DNA of 64,000 nt, from contig NC_054866.1 in NCBI RefSeq assembly GCF_018320785.1, positions 36,185,000 through 36,248,999 on the forward strand, read 5' to 3'. The stretch is from Cheilinus undulatus. Its lineage: Eukaryota > Chordata > Actinopteri > Labriformes > Labridae. A program made the position numbers and the translations under genes. Positions 35,219 to 48,343 of the stretch are shown piece after piece; positions within the stretch are counted from its first letter, which is position 1, and each line of letters opens with the position of its first letter. The notes beneath the pieces were generated by a model, which was not told the DNA's origin, did not search any database, and saw only the letters and a list, made by a program, of their open reading frames with translations.

Positions 35219-35569
35219 GTGAGAGACTCCAAAAGACATTCAATGTCAGCCAAAATGGTCATTAATCACCCCCCCCCCCCCAAAAAAGATTAAATCAATT
35301 CTAGTTTTTGTTCAATTATGTTTGTCTTTTATCTGACTGTCATTGCTACTGACATATTCAAGACATTGGATGCAGTAACTTTGGCTTTTAGTCTGGGAAT
35401 GGATTTGTAATTTAGAGATGGAGTACTCTCACAATCACTTCTGATCTTTAATTTTAATGCTCTACTGCCCTCTAGTGACAAAATGAAGACTGTGCCACTT
35501 CTGTTGCCTTCAATTAGATCTGCGTAAGCTTCAAGCTTAAAGGTATCAGATGGATATAATATATCTGAC

Positions 35570-36065
35570 CATGGCTGTAGCACGGGGGTGATTACCCAGG
35601 CCCATGGTAGGGGGGGCTTAGGAAGCCTGAACTTTTTTTTCTTAGTATTAAGTGTCATTATTGAATAAGATGTGATGAAATGAATTGGTCAACAGACTGA
35701 AATTTGTCCTATCAGAATAAAAAATATAATGGGAAGCCCCCACTCCTCCCTTCAAAAATGTCCAAATGGTATGGTCCACCCCAGCCCTGTGTGAAAGTGC
35801 AGAGCCTGGAGGAGAGGAGAAAGGAGGGACAGAGAGCAAGATGAGGCTTATAGACACATAAACTAATGTGAAGGAGATAACTCAAGTAAAATTAATGCAG
35901 CCAAAGTAAAGATGTTGCTCATTAATTTAATAAAATCCAAGTTCAAAAATAAATTAAATCTCATTTATATTTGTAAACAACACAACTTTTTTGCTTGGCT
36001 GGCCGGCGAAGGGGGGCCCTGTGTGATTTTCTTTCTGGGGGCCCAAAATCCGTAGTTACGCCCCT
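35570..36065. mobile_element. non-autonomous element with matching 9-bp flanks
   Basis: Both sides carry ATATCTGAC (35561-35569 and 36066-36074), which suggests a target duplication. The right end GTAGTTACGCCCCT is the reverse complement of the common fish terminus AGGGGCGTAACTAC, and the left end GGCTGTAGCACGGGGGTG is a weaker match. No coding region. Confidence 0.55.
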
Positions 36066-36349
36066 ATATCTGACTGACAAAATAAATGTTATTATTGATT
36101 AGAAAACAACAACAATATCAATATTCCTTTTTTATTGTGCTTTTATTTGAAAGGACAACATATGGAGAGTAAAATAGGGTAGAAAGAGTTGGAAATCAAG
36201 TCAGTGGCACTGCAGGTCAAACTTCACCAAAGTCACACACTTTGAAGACTTCACATAGGGTGTGACCTGAATGCTAGCTATCAGCATCTGAACCCACTCA
36301 AAGTGACCTGATGTTAACTGTACTTCCACTAGCTTTGCTTACAGCCTGT

Positions 36350-36512
36350 TGTTGAGGTTGTAAATGTGTTTTCACTTTGACATTAAAGAGTTCTTTGGGT
36401 TTTCTTTGTCAAAAAAGCCATATTATATTGGTCAAGACTGAGTTATAAAATTTTAAAAAAGGGAAAAACATCCAAGGGGATGAATAATTCTTATAGGAAC
36501 TGTATTTTCACT
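36350..36512 (+). mobile_element. 3' end fragment of the Tc1 family seen at 38371
   Basis: Matches 39540-39692 in order: TTTTCACTTTGACATT, AGCCATATTATATTGGTCA, AAACATCCAAGGGG and a TTATAGGAACTGTA end. The rest of the element is absent. Confidence 0.65.
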
Positions 36513-38368
36513 GCCTGGACACATAACACAGCAGAACCATGCCAAGTTTGAGCCCTTTGTTTCCAATGCTGTAATAAATGCTTTAATTCTTTTCCACAGT
36601 AAATAATTTCATTTGGGTTTTTCATCAGCACATTCAATAATGTCATTATCTCTAATTATTCTTTAAGTAATAAACTATGTCTTTGTGAAATGCCATATCT
36701 TTCTGAAATTAAACATTAAAATACCAATGCACCCACTTTATTTTCAGCACAATACACTACAACAATAAATGTGGTCCCTGATGCTTCTGCCACTGTCAGA
36801 CAAAGAGGTTTAGGGGATCTGATTCAAATAGAATTAAAACTGTAAATCTACTTGGAGGTTATTGCACATGCTTTCTTCTCTGGAGAGCGGTCTGTTTGGT
36901 CTCTTTAACAGCTGAGGCCCCCTGCTGGTTGAATGATGCCATTGCATTGTGTACTGCAGGATCACTCTACTAACTTTTCTTGCATCAAATCATGCAGACA
37001 GCCAACAAAGATAACTATTTTAATATGCTGTAATTATATTATTTTCAATTTATTTTAATACGTTATTGCTTCAGTTTCCCAAAAGGAAGGTACTTATCTC
37101 TGCTAACAAAACAAAACAAAACAAAACAAACAAACAAAAAAACAGTGGCTAAATTTGGAAATACCAAAGTAAAGGCACATGCATATTAGCATAAATGTGT
37201 TTTGTTGATCATTTTATTAACAACAAATAGATGGTCAGTCAGGAAATACAATGTGTATCTAGTCGTTCAATTGCAGACTGAGGTAAAAAGCCACATCAAT
37301 ATTAGAATAAATTTGTTATGTTAATCATGGAGAGGATGATGACAACCACCAGACAAGGAGGAGAGTTCAGGTTGCTGTAATTTGTCCGCAGACATAAAAA
37401 CTCCAAACTTCAATAAGCTCCGCTTTATGAGGTGAGACAGAAACAGGCCATATGTAGTCAAATAACATCTGAAACTCAAGCTTTCAGTTTATCCAATTAT
37501 CAAACCTCTGCTCCTTTATGACTGTATGACTCACGCTTTGTTTTTGGCTAAAGACCAGCAAGTTTTTCCTATTTTTGCATATGTTCCGAATTGTCTCCTC
37601 ACAGCTGAAATGCTGATTTGCTTGCCAGGTAAATCAACAGTGTTTCTTAAACACCTACCACGCTGGGACAGGCACGTAAGTCTGTGTTGAAGCTTTGCTT
37701 TTTGTGAGGAGTGAGTCAAGTCATCAACTGTAAGTTATCATCAGAATGTATCACATATATGATTAGTTTAGCCAATCAGGAGAAGCTGTAGACATTGTTT
37801 AGTGTTGTAAAATGACTAATATTGTGCTCAAAAATGTCCACAAATGAACAAACTGTATGTTTTCTTTTTCGCTGAAAGTGAAATTCTGTAACAAATGTGT
37901 GTGCCCAGCACTCCTCCAGCTTTTATCAATCTTTTTTAGCCCGAGAAATGATTCTTTGAATCAATGCCAAGTGTAAGCTATTTAATGGGCTAAATGATGA
38001 TGAGGATTATAAATAAAATAAATTTGTGCTCAGATTTAAAAAAAATAAATAAATAAATAAATTTTGTTGCTATTACATTCATTTACAGTAAGTAATCTTG
38101 TTGGAAAATGGCATTCAATTATTCAAAAAGAAAGAAGTTTTTCTTAGGAACAGTTTATCATTAACCTTTTCTTTCTAGAGAATAAAGTACTTGCACTTTC
38201 AGAGGTGGATACATCAGACTTTTCCACTTTTTTAACTTGTGATAACAAGTAAATTTGATCTTTTCTCAAGATTTTGACTTATTTATCCCATAGATTCAGA
38301 GCAAATATGTTTGTTGTCCCATTATAAACAGTGAATTCAAGTCATTTTCTCTAGCAATTTGCTTATTA
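36513..38368. other. no gene recognised
   Basis: AT-rich spacer with AAACA repeats near 37109-37145 and AAAT repeats near 38038-38062. No exon or domain recognised. Confidence 0.45.
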
Positions 38369-38370
38369 TA

Positions 38371-39692
38371 GAGTGCCTATAGAAAGTATTCACCACATTT
38401 ATTGATTTTTTTAAAACAAACATGGTCAATATAATTTCACTTTATTGACAATGTCAAAGTTAAGATTGATTCATATGAGTATGGTGAATGTCCAGTCACT
38501 GGCTACCATTACACCATGAAGAAAAAAGAACACTTCAAGAAACTCAGTGAAAAGGTGATTGAGAAGTATACTTCTAAGGCACTGAACGTCCCCTGGACTT
38601 TAGTTCAATCCATGAAGACATAAAAGGAGTATGGCACATGTGTAAATCTGCCTAGATCAGGCCATCCTCACAAACTGAGTGACCGTGCAAGAAGGAGACT
38701 AGTGAGAGAGGCCACCAAGACTACTCTGAAGGAGTTACAAGCTTCAGCAGCTGAGATGGAAGAGACTCTGCATACAACAACTGTTGCCTGCTTCTTCACC
38801 ATTCAAAGCTTCATGGGAGAGTGGCAAAGAGAAAGCCACTTGAAGAAAACTCATATCAAATTTGGAATAGAGTTTGCCAAAAAGCATCTTGGAGACTCCA
38901 TGGTCAAGTTGAAGAACGTTCTTTGGTCTGATGAGAACAAAATGGTGTTTTTTGGCCATCACACAAGATGTTACGTTTGGTACCAAACATTGCATATCAC
39001 CACAAATACACCATCTCCACTGTAAAGCAGTGATGGCAGCATCCTGCTGTGGGTATGCTTCTTGGCAGCCAGCACTAGAAAGCTTTTACAAGTAGAGAGT
39101 AAAATAAATGCAGCAAAGGTAGGAAAATCCTGGAGGACAATGTTATTCAGCCTGCAAGAGAACTATGGCTTGGGAGAAAATGTATTTTCCAGCAATACAA
39201 TGACCCAACGCTACACAGAATTGCTTAAAGATAGCAAGGTGAATGTTCTGGAGGGGCCGAGTCAAAGCCCAGACCTCAATCCATTCGAAAATTTGTGTCT
39301 GGACTTAAAAAGGGCTCTTTGTGACCGATCCTTGCGCAACCTGACAGAGCTTGAGCAGTTTTGCAAAGGAGAATGGAGTAAAATTGCAGCATCCAGATGT
39401 GCAAGCCTGATTGAGACTTATTGACACAGACTCAGTGCTGATTGCAGACAAAGGTGTATCTTCTAAGACTTGAAAGAGACTGATGTTTTTTTACAGTCAC
39501 TCTTTTAATATTACGTATTTTTCTTCATTTGACATTACTTTTAAAAATCCGTTTTCACTTTGACATTTGAGAGTTTTTTGTAATTATTTGTTGTTAATAA
39601 AAAGCCTAGTTATATTGTCATGATTGGTTTGATTTACAAAATCAATAAAAAGGGTAAAACATCCAAGGGGGTGAACACTTTTATAGGCACTG
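38371..39692 (+). pseudogene. near full-length dead Tc1/mariner element with transposase remnants
   Basis: A 1,322-bp element flanked by TA (38369-38370 and 39693-39694). Terminal repeats are GAGTGCCTATAGAAAGTATTC on the left and the reverse complement of GTGAACACTTTTATAGGCAC on the right. Inside, the + strand encodes broken pieces of Tc1 transposase: LRSGHPHKLSD-like hook sequence near 38655, NVLWSDENKMVFFGHH near 38930 (first catalytic region), and SQSPDLNPFENLCLDLK near 39270 followed by ELEQFCKGEWSKI. Stops and frameshifts separate them, so no full enzyme can be made. It lies just upstream of gene C's first coding exon, and any promoter role is untested. Confidence 0.85.
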
Positions 39693-39780
39693 TAACAGGA
39701 AATCCAGCATTAGATTTCAAGAAAAATAAGTCCAAATCTATCAAAAACTGAATGAAATCTTTCTCTTTTCTTTTGCAAAG

Positions 39781-39852
39781 CCTGCCTCTGTGACGAACAT
39801 AAGCGACAGGTGATCGATGCATGTATGGATCTGTTTGACGTCGGCCAGCAGA
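39781..39852 (+). other. small first coding exon of gene C
   Basis: Preceded by a long pyrimidine tract and acceptor (CTTTTCTTTTGCAAAG ending at 39780) and ended by the strong donor CAGA|GTGAGT at 39853. An ATG at 39825 opens a 9-codon frame ending in phase 1, exactly the phase required by the main exon at 39961. The intron is 108 bases. The acceptor implies at least one more 5' exon, not located. Confidence 0.6.
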
Positions 39853-40970
39853 GTGAGTGAAGAACTCCGAAACTTTCCTTTTAAGTGAAAAAACACAAAG
39901 ATGATAAAATATGAAGACAGTTTGGATTTTGTGGTCTAAATGTGTTTTTATTTCTCATAGGTACAGCGACGGCATCAAGTCAACCATCTTACAATGAGTC
40001 TGGTTGTAAGGGATTTCTTGACAACACACATTTTACCTCCATGCTTTACTTCCTCATATTCCCATTAGCTTTGCTGCTAAACAGCGTGGCAGCCTGGGTG
40101 TCCTTGCACCTCAAATCCGCCACCACTTTCATTGTGTACTTGAAAAATCTTGTAGCTGCTGACCTTATCATGACTGTGATCGTGCCGATCAAAGCTGCAA
40201 GTGATATGCCGGGTGCATCGACTGCTTTGTTTATCCTGTCTTGTTATTTAAGCTCCTTTCTCTACAGCACCCTGTATACCTGTATTGCCTTGCTGGGCTT
40301 GATAAGTCTAGATCGTTTCTTCAAGATCATGATGCCTTACAGCAAAATGTTCAGTAGCGTGACTTTTAGCAAAGTGGTGTCAGGATTAGTGTGGGTGAGC
40401 GTTTTTGGAGGCTCAGCTTTACCAAACATTATCCTGAATGACAAATCAGTCGCCAACATGACAGAGATCAGCTCCTGCATGGCACTAAAAGGAGAGGCAG
40501 GGTATGCTGCTCATGAAAATACAGTAATTTTCATGAATGTTTTTTTCTGGCTCATCAGCATGGTCATCGCGGTTTGCTATATTTGCATCACAAACAAAGT
40601 GATCCAGTCTTTCAGAAACTCAGGCAGCAATAACAACCAGGGAAAGCAGAAGATCAAGCTACGCGTCTTTCTTGTTCTCATCGTGTTTTTCGTGTCGTTC
40701 GGACCGTACCACGTCATCAGGATCCCGTACACTTTCCAACAAGTCAACTACTCATCGACCACCAGCTGCTCTTATCTGTTAGGAAAGTTTGGCAAGGAAA
40801 TCACCCTGTGGTTTGCCACCACGAACATCTGCATGAACCCACTTCTCTATGTGTTTCTGTGCAGAGAGTTTAAGGAGGAACTGAGGTCTTTGATGAAAAG
40901 TTTGTCTGTTTCATTTCATGTAGTCTTTGTGGGGAAAGCAGACAGCAATATACCTCCAACAAAGCTCTAA
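39825..40970 (+). CDS. P2Y13/14-like receptor (gene C), two coding exons
   Basis: Main exon 39961-40970 has no own ATG before TM1 and starts at an acceptor (TATTTCTCATAG|GTACAG). Joining it in phase 1 to 39825-39852 gives 345 residues. It is a plasma-membrane P2Y12-type receptor: FIVYLKNLVAADLIMTV in TM2, cysteines C104 and C182, DRF at 127-129, GPYHVIRIPYTFQQ in TM6 with H260 and R263, KEITLW in TM7 with K288, and NICMNPLLYVFLC. NPLLY at 302-306 has asparagine where this subfamily normally has aspartate (DPxxY). NES, NMT and NYS are possible glycosylation sites outside the membrane. The shared QSFRNSGSNN loop and overall similarity mark it as a tandem duplicate of gene B. Likely ligand: a nucleotide or nucleotide sugar, inferred from the family. 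The N-terminal exon is predicted from splice signals. Confidence 0.9.
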
Positions 40971-41289
40971 CAGAGCTTGAGTTTGAGGTTATTATTGTGG
41001 CTTTATAAGAGTGTGTTCTATGTCCTACAAATTACTTTTTACCGACTTATTGATTCGAGCCTGGATTGAAAAAAAAAACAGCCTCAGTAGCTTTTGTGCT
41101 CAAACCAACTTCGTGTGCTTAGATCTACAGCGTTTAGGCTTAAAAATGTCTGTTGATTCTCAAATCTTTGGTTGCATGCTAAAATGCCTTGCTCTCATGC
41201 TAAAACCATGTTTTCTCTCTTTCTGCATCTTCCTCTAATCTCTGTTTGCATCTGCCTCTTCTCAAAATGTTTTTTAATCTAATTATCCT

Positions 41290-41586
41290 CAGTGGCTCAG
41301 ATTTCCAATATTCAGCATGCTCGTTCTTTTCAGCATCTCTGTCACTCTTCTAGGATCTTCTCCCCTGTTTTTCTGCATCTCAGTCTTCCCTTCTACCCTG
41401 CCTCACCCTCTACTCTTTTTCTCTTCCTCTTTATGCATTTTCCTCTTCTCCATTTTTCCTGCATCTTTCTCATCTCTAACTGCAGGTTATGCTTTTTATT
41501 TGTTTCCCTTTATCTCCCTCCTCTCTCTTCCTACATCTCTCTCTTCTCTTGCACAACACCCATCCCTTCACTTTTTTTCCCTGTAA
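41290..41586. repeat. C/T-rich low-complexity stretch
   Basis: Repeated TCTTCTCC, CATCTCTC and TTTCCCT words over about 300 bases. Two overlapping open frames here are composition artefacts. Confidence 0.5.
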
Positions 41587-42340
41587 CTTAGCAAAAAGAT
41601 ATGGTACAAGTATTTATAGTAGTAAGTAGTATGTAAGTACTTAGAAAACATTAACAAATAAGCAATTAACTACCTGTATCCATTAGTGAACCATTACTTA
41701 ACAAGTAGATAAGGAACACATAATTATGATAGTAGGTAACCAAGGTGTAACCAACCACTAGTTAACCATAAACATAGGTATGACTCAATAAAGTTAATAT
41801 TTATTGAAGCCAAAACTATGTGCTAGTAAACATTAAAATTTTTTTTACTAACTTCTAGTTAGTACCACAAATCAATTAGAAACTAACTACTAGTTGATAA
41901 TCAAGAAAATAACTAACTATTAGTTAGCATTTATCAAACATCACCTGACAAAAAGTAGAAAAAAAAAAAATAACAAAAAGCAAATTTTAATTATTTAGAA
42001 GTTTAAAAAACTACTAGAAGAATAAACCAATGAGTTACTAACTACTCGTAGACCATTAAGCAATGAGTCACGAACTACTAGTTAACCATTAAGCAATAAG
42101 TAACCTTTTACTAGATAACCATTGAGGCAGCTTTAACTACTAGTAAACCATTAAGCAACGAGTACCTAACTACTAGTTAACCATTAAGGTAGGTATAACT
42201 AACTACTAGTAAACCATTAAGCAATGAGTCTATAACTACTAGTAAACCATTAAGCAATAAGTCTAGTAAACCATTAAGCGATGAGTCACTAACTACTAGT
42301 AAACCAATAAGGCAGTTATAACTAACTACAAGTAAACCAT

Positions 42341-42342
<2 letters not shown>

Positions 42343-42418
<76 letters not shown>
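42343..42418. repeat. (GATA)n tract 1 in satellite
   Basis: Perfect GATA repeat between AACCATTA on the left and CTTTATAGAGGCAGCATTAA on the right. The same junctions recur at all eight tracts in the array. Confidence 0.95.
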
Positions 42419-43482
42419 CTTTATAGAGGCAGCATTAAGGTAGGTATAACTAACTACTCGTAAACCATTAAGCAATGAGTCACTAACTACTAGTAAACCA
42501 TTAAGGTAGGTATAACTAACTACAAGTAAACCATTAAGGTAGGTATAACTAACTACAAGTAAACCATTAAGCCATGAGTCACTAACTACTAGTAAACCAT
42601 TAAGGTAGGTATAACTAACTACAAGTAAACCATTAAGGTAGGTATAACTAACTACAAGTAAACCATTAAGCAATGAGTCACTAACTACTCGAAAACCATT
42701 AAGGTAGGTATAACTAACTACAAGTAAACCATTAAGGTAGGTATAACTAACTACTCGTAAACCATTAAGCAATGAGTCACTAACTACTAGTAAACCATTA
42801 AGGTAGGTATAACTAACTACAAGTAAACCATTAAGGTAGGTATAACTAACTACTCGTAAACCATTAAGCAATGAGTCACTAACTACTAGTAAACCATTAA
42901 GGTAGGTATAACTAACTACAAGTAAACCATTAAGCTAGGTATAACTAACTACAAGTAAACCATTAAGCCATGAGTCACTAACTACTAGTAAACCATTAAG
43001 GTAGGTATAACTAACTACAAGTAAACCATTAAGGTAGGTATAACTAACTACAAGTAAACCATTAAGCAATGAGTCACTAACTACTCGAAAACCATTAAGG
43101 TAGGTATAACTAACTACAAATAAACCATTAAGGTAGGTATAACTAACTACTCGTAAACCATTAAGCAATGAGTCACTAACTACTAGTAAACCATTAAGGT
43201 AGGTATAACTAACTACAAGTAAACCATTAAGGTAGGTATAACTAACTACTCGTAAACCATTAAGCAATGAGTCACTAACTACTAGTAAACCATTAAGGTA
43301 GGTATAACTAACTACAAGTAAACCATTAAGGTAGGTATAACTAACTACTAGTAAACCATTAAGCAATGAGTCACTAACTACTAGTAAACCATTAAGCAAT
43401 AAGTCTAGTAAACCATTAAGCGATGAGACACTAACTACTAGTAAACCAATAAGGCAGTTATAACTAACTACGAGTAAACCAT

Positions 43483-43483
<1 letters not shown>

Positions 43484-43536
<53 letters not shown>
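43484..43536. repeat. (GATA)n tract 2 in satellite
   Basis: GATA repeat with the same left and right junction sequences as tract 1. Confidence 0.95.
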
Positions 43537-43837
43537 CTTTATAGAGGCAGCATTAAGGTAGGTATAACTAACTACTCGTAGACCATTAAGCAATGAGTCA
43601 CGAACTACTAGTTAACCATTAAGCAATAAGTAACCTTTTACTAGATAACCATTGAGGCAGCTTTAACTACTAGTTAACCATTAAGCAACGAGTACCTAAC
43701 TACTAGTTAACCATTAAGGTAGGTATAACTAACTACTAGTAAACCATTAAGCAATAAGTCTAGTAAACCATTAAGCGATGAGTCACTAACTACTAGTAAA
43801 CCAATAAGGCAGTTATAACTAACTACGAGTAAACCAT

Positions 43838-43839
<2 letters not shown>

Positions 43840-43879
<40 letters not shown>
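43840..43879. repeat. (GATA)n tract 3 in satellite
   Basis: Shortest GATA tract, same junctions. Confidence 0.95.
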
Positions 43880-44349
43880 CTTTATAGAGGCAGCATTAAG
43901 GTAGGTATAACTAACTACTCGTAAACCATTAAGCAATGAGTCACTAACTACTAGTAAACCATTAAGGTAGGTATAACTAACTACAAGTAAACCATTAAGG
44001 TAGGTATAACTAACTACTCGTAAACCATTAAGCAATGAGTCACTAACTACTAGTAAACCATTAAGGTAGGTATAACTAACTACAAGTAAACCATTAAGGT
44101 AGGTATAACTAACTACTCGTAAACCATTAAGCAATGAGTCACTAACTACTAGTAAACCATTAAGGTAGGTATAACTAACTACAAGTAAACCATTAAGGTA
44201 GGTATAACTAACTACTAGTAAACCATTAAGCAATGAGTCACTAACTACTAGTAAACCATTAAGCAATAAGTCTAGTAAACCATTAAGCGATGAGACACTA
44301 ACTACTAGTAAACCAATAAGGCAGTTATAACTAACTACGAGTAAACCAT

Positions 44350-44351
<2 letters not shown>

Positions 44352-44395
<44 letters not shown>
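44352..44395. repeat. (GATA)n tract 4 in satellite
   Basis: GATA repeat, same junctions. It is preceded by the GCGATGAGACACTAAC variant also seen before tract 2. Confidence 0.95.
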
Positions 44396-44729
44396 CTTTA
44401 TAGAGGCAGCATTAAGGTAGGTATAACTAACTACTCGTAGACCATTAAGCAATGAGTCACGAACTACTAGTTAACCATTAAGCAATAAGTAACCTTTTAC
44501 TAGATAACCATTGAGGCAGCTTTAACTACTAGTAAACCATTAAGCAACGAGTACCTAACTACTAGTTAACCATTAAGGTAGGTATAACTAACTACTAGTA
44601 AACCATTAAGCAATGAGTCTATAACTACTAGTAAACCATTAAGCAATAAGTCTAGTAAACCATTAAGCGATGAGTCACTAACTACTAGTAAACCAATAAG
44701 GCAGTTATAACTAACTACTCGTAAACCAT

Positions 44730-44731
<2 letters not shown>

Positions 44732-44795
<64 letters not shown>
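44732..44795. repeat. (GATA)n tract 5 in satellite
   Basis: GATA repeat. The left junction uses CTCGTAAACCATTA instead of CGAGTAAACCATTA. Confidence 0.95.
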
Positions 44796-45232
44796 CTTTA
44801 TAGAGGCAGCATTAAGGTAGGTATAACTAACTACTCGTAAACCATTAAGCAATGAGTCACTAACTACTAGTAAACCATTAAGGTAGGTATAACTAACTAC
44901 TTGTAAACCATTAAGCAATGAGTCACTAACTACTAGTAAACCATTAAGGTAGGTATAACTAACTACAAGTAAACCATTAAGGTAGGTATAACTAACTACT
45001 CGTAAACCATTAAGCAATGAGTCACTAACTACTAGTAAACCATTAAGGTAGGTATAACTAACTACAAGTAAACCATTAAGGTAGGTATAACTAACTACTA
45101 GTAAACCATTAAGCAATGAGTCTATAACTACTAGTAAACCATTAAGCAATAAGTCTAGTAAACCATTAAGCGATGAGTCACTAACTACTAGTAAACCAAT
45201 AAGGCAGTTATAACTAACTACGAGTAAACCAT

Positions 45233-45233
<1 letters not shown>

Positions 45234-45282
<49 letters not shown>
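45234..45282. repeat. (GATA)n tract 6 in satellite
   Basis: GATA repeat, same junctions. It is the last tract before a 3.1-kb stretch without GATA. Confidence 0.95.
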
Positions 45283-48200
45283 CTTTATAGAGGCAGCATT
45301 AAGGTAGGTATAACTAACTACTCGTAAACCATTAAGCAATGAGTCACGAACTACTAGTAAACCATTAAGGTAGGTATAACTAACTACAAGTAAACCATTA
45401 AGGTAGGTATAACTAACTACAAGTAAACCATTAAGGTAGGTATAACTAACTACTCGTAAACCATTAAGCAATGAGTCACTAACTACTAGTAAACCATTAA
45501 GGTAGGTATAACTAACTACAAGTAAACCATTAAGGTAGGTATAACTAACTACTCGTAAACCATTAAGCAATGAGTCACTAACTACTAGTAAACCATTAAG
45601 GTAGGTATAACTAACTACAAGTAAACCATTAAGGTAGGTATAACTAACTACTCGTAAACCATTAAGCAATGAGTCACTAACTACTAGTAAACCATTAAGG
45701 TAGGTATAAATAACTACAAGTAAACCATTAAGGTAGGTATAACTAACTACAAGTAAACCATTAAGGTAGGTATAACTAACTACTCGTAAACCATTAAGCA
45801 ATGAGTCACTAACTACTAGTAAACCATTAAGGTAGGTATAACTAACTACAAGTAAACCATTAAGGTAGGTATAACTAACTACTCGTAAACCATTAAGCAA
45901 AGAGTCACTAACTACTAGTAAACCATTAAGGTAGGTATAACTAACTACAAGTAAACCATTAAGGTAGGTATAACTATCTACAAGTAAACCATTAAGGTAG
46001 GTATAACTAACTACTCGTAAACCATTAAGCAATGATTCACTAACTACTAGTAAACCATTAAGGTAGGTATAACTAACTACTCGTAAACCATTAAGCAATG
46101 AGTCACTAACTACTAGTAAATCATTAAGGTAGGTATAACTAACTACAAGTAAACCATTAAGGTAGGTATAACTAACTACAAGTAAACCATTAAGCAATGA
46201 GTCACTAACTACTAGTAAACCATTAGGGTAGGTATAACTAACTACAAGTAAACCATTAAGGTAGGTATAACTAACTACTAGAAAACCATTAAGGTAGGTA
46301 TAACTATCTACAAGTAAACCATCAAGCAATGAGTCACTAACTACTAGTAAACCATTAAGGTAGGTATAACTAACTACTCGAAAACCATTAAGGTAGGTAT
46401 GACTAACTACTCGAAAACCATTAAGGTAGGTATAACTAACTACAAGTAAACCATTAAGGTAGGTATAACTAACTACTCGTAAACCATTAAGCAATGAGTC
46501 ACTAACTACTAGTAAACCATCAAGCAATGAGTCACTCACTACTAGTAAACCATTAAGGTAGGTATAACTAACTACTTGAAAACCATTAAGGTAGGTGTAA
46601 CTATCTACAAGTAAACCATTAAGCAATGAGTCACTAACTACTCGAAAACCATTAAGGTAGGTATAACTAACTACTCGAAAACCATTAAGGTAGGTATAAC
46701 TATCTACAAGTAAACCATTAAGCAATGAGTCACTAACTACTAGTAAACCATTAAGGTAGGTATAACTAACTACAAGTAAACCATTAAGGTAGGTATAACT
46801 AACTACTAGTAAACCATTAAGCAATGAGTCTATAACTACTAGTAAACCATTAAGCAATAAGTCTAGTAAACCATTAAGCGATGAGTCACTAACTACTAGT
46901 AAACCATTAAGGTAGGTATAACTAACTACTTGAAAACCATTAAGGTAGGTATAACTATCTACAAGTAAACCATTAAGCAATGAGTCACTAACTACTCGAA
47001 AACCATTAAGGTAGCTATAACTAACTACTCGAAAACCATTAAGGTAGGTATAACTATCTACAAGTAAACCATTAAGCAATGAGTCACTAACTACTAGTAA
47101 ACCATTAAGGTAGGTATAACTAACTACAAGTAAACCATTAAGGTAGGTATAACTAACTACTCGTAAACCATTAAGCAATGAGTCACTAACTACTAGTAAA
47201 CCATTAAGGTAGGTATAACTAACTACTAGAAAACCATTAAGGTAGGTATAACTATCTACAAGTAAACCATCAAGCAATGAGTCACTAACTACTAGTAAAC
47301 CATTAAGGTAGGTATAACTAACTACTCGAAAACCATTAAGGTAGGTATGACTAACTACTCGAAAACCATTAAGGTAGGTATAACTAACTACAAGTAAACC
47401 ATTAAGGTAGGTATAACTAACTACTCGTAAACCATTAAGCAATGAGTCACTAACTACTAGTAAACCATCAAGCAATGAGTCACTCACTACTAGTAAACCA
47501 TTAAGGTAGGTATAACTAACTACTTGAAAACCATTAAGGTAGGTATAACTATCTACAAGTAAACCATTAAGCAATGAGTCACTAACTACTCGAAAACCAT
47601 TAAGGTAGGTATAACTAACTACTCGAAAACCATTAAGGTAGGTATAACTATCTACAAGTAAACCATTAAGCAATGAGTCACTAACTACTAGTAAACCATT
47701 AAGGTAGGTATAACTAACTACAAGTAAACCATTAAGGTAGGTATAACTAACTACTAGTAAACCATTAAGCAATGAGTCTATAACTACTAGTAAACCATTA
47801 AGCAATAGGTCTAGTAAACCATTAAGCAATGAGTCACTAACTACTAGTAAACCATTAAGGTAGGTATAACTAACTACTTGAAAACCATTAAGGTAGGTAT
47901 AACTATCTACAAGTAAACCATTAAGCAATGAGTCACTAACTACTCTAAAACCATTAAGGTAGCTATAACTAACTACTCGAAAACCATTAAGGTAGGTATA
48001 ACTATCTACAAGTAAACCATTAAGCAATGAGTCACTAACTACTAGTAAACCATTAAGGTAGGTATAACTAACTACAAGTAAACCATTAAGGTAGGTATAA
48101 CTAACTACTCGTAAACCATTAAGCAATGAGTCACTAACTACTAGTAAACCATTAAGGTAGGTATAACTAACTACAAGTAAACCATTAAGGTAGGTATAAC

Positions 48201-48341
48201 TAACTACTAGTAAACCATTAAGCAATGAGTCTATAACTACTAGTAAACCATTAAGCAATAAGTCTAGTAAACCATTAAGCGATGAGTCACTAACTACTAG
48301 TAAACCAATAAGGCAGTTATAACTAACTACGAGTAAACCAT

Positions 48342-48343
<2 letters not shown>

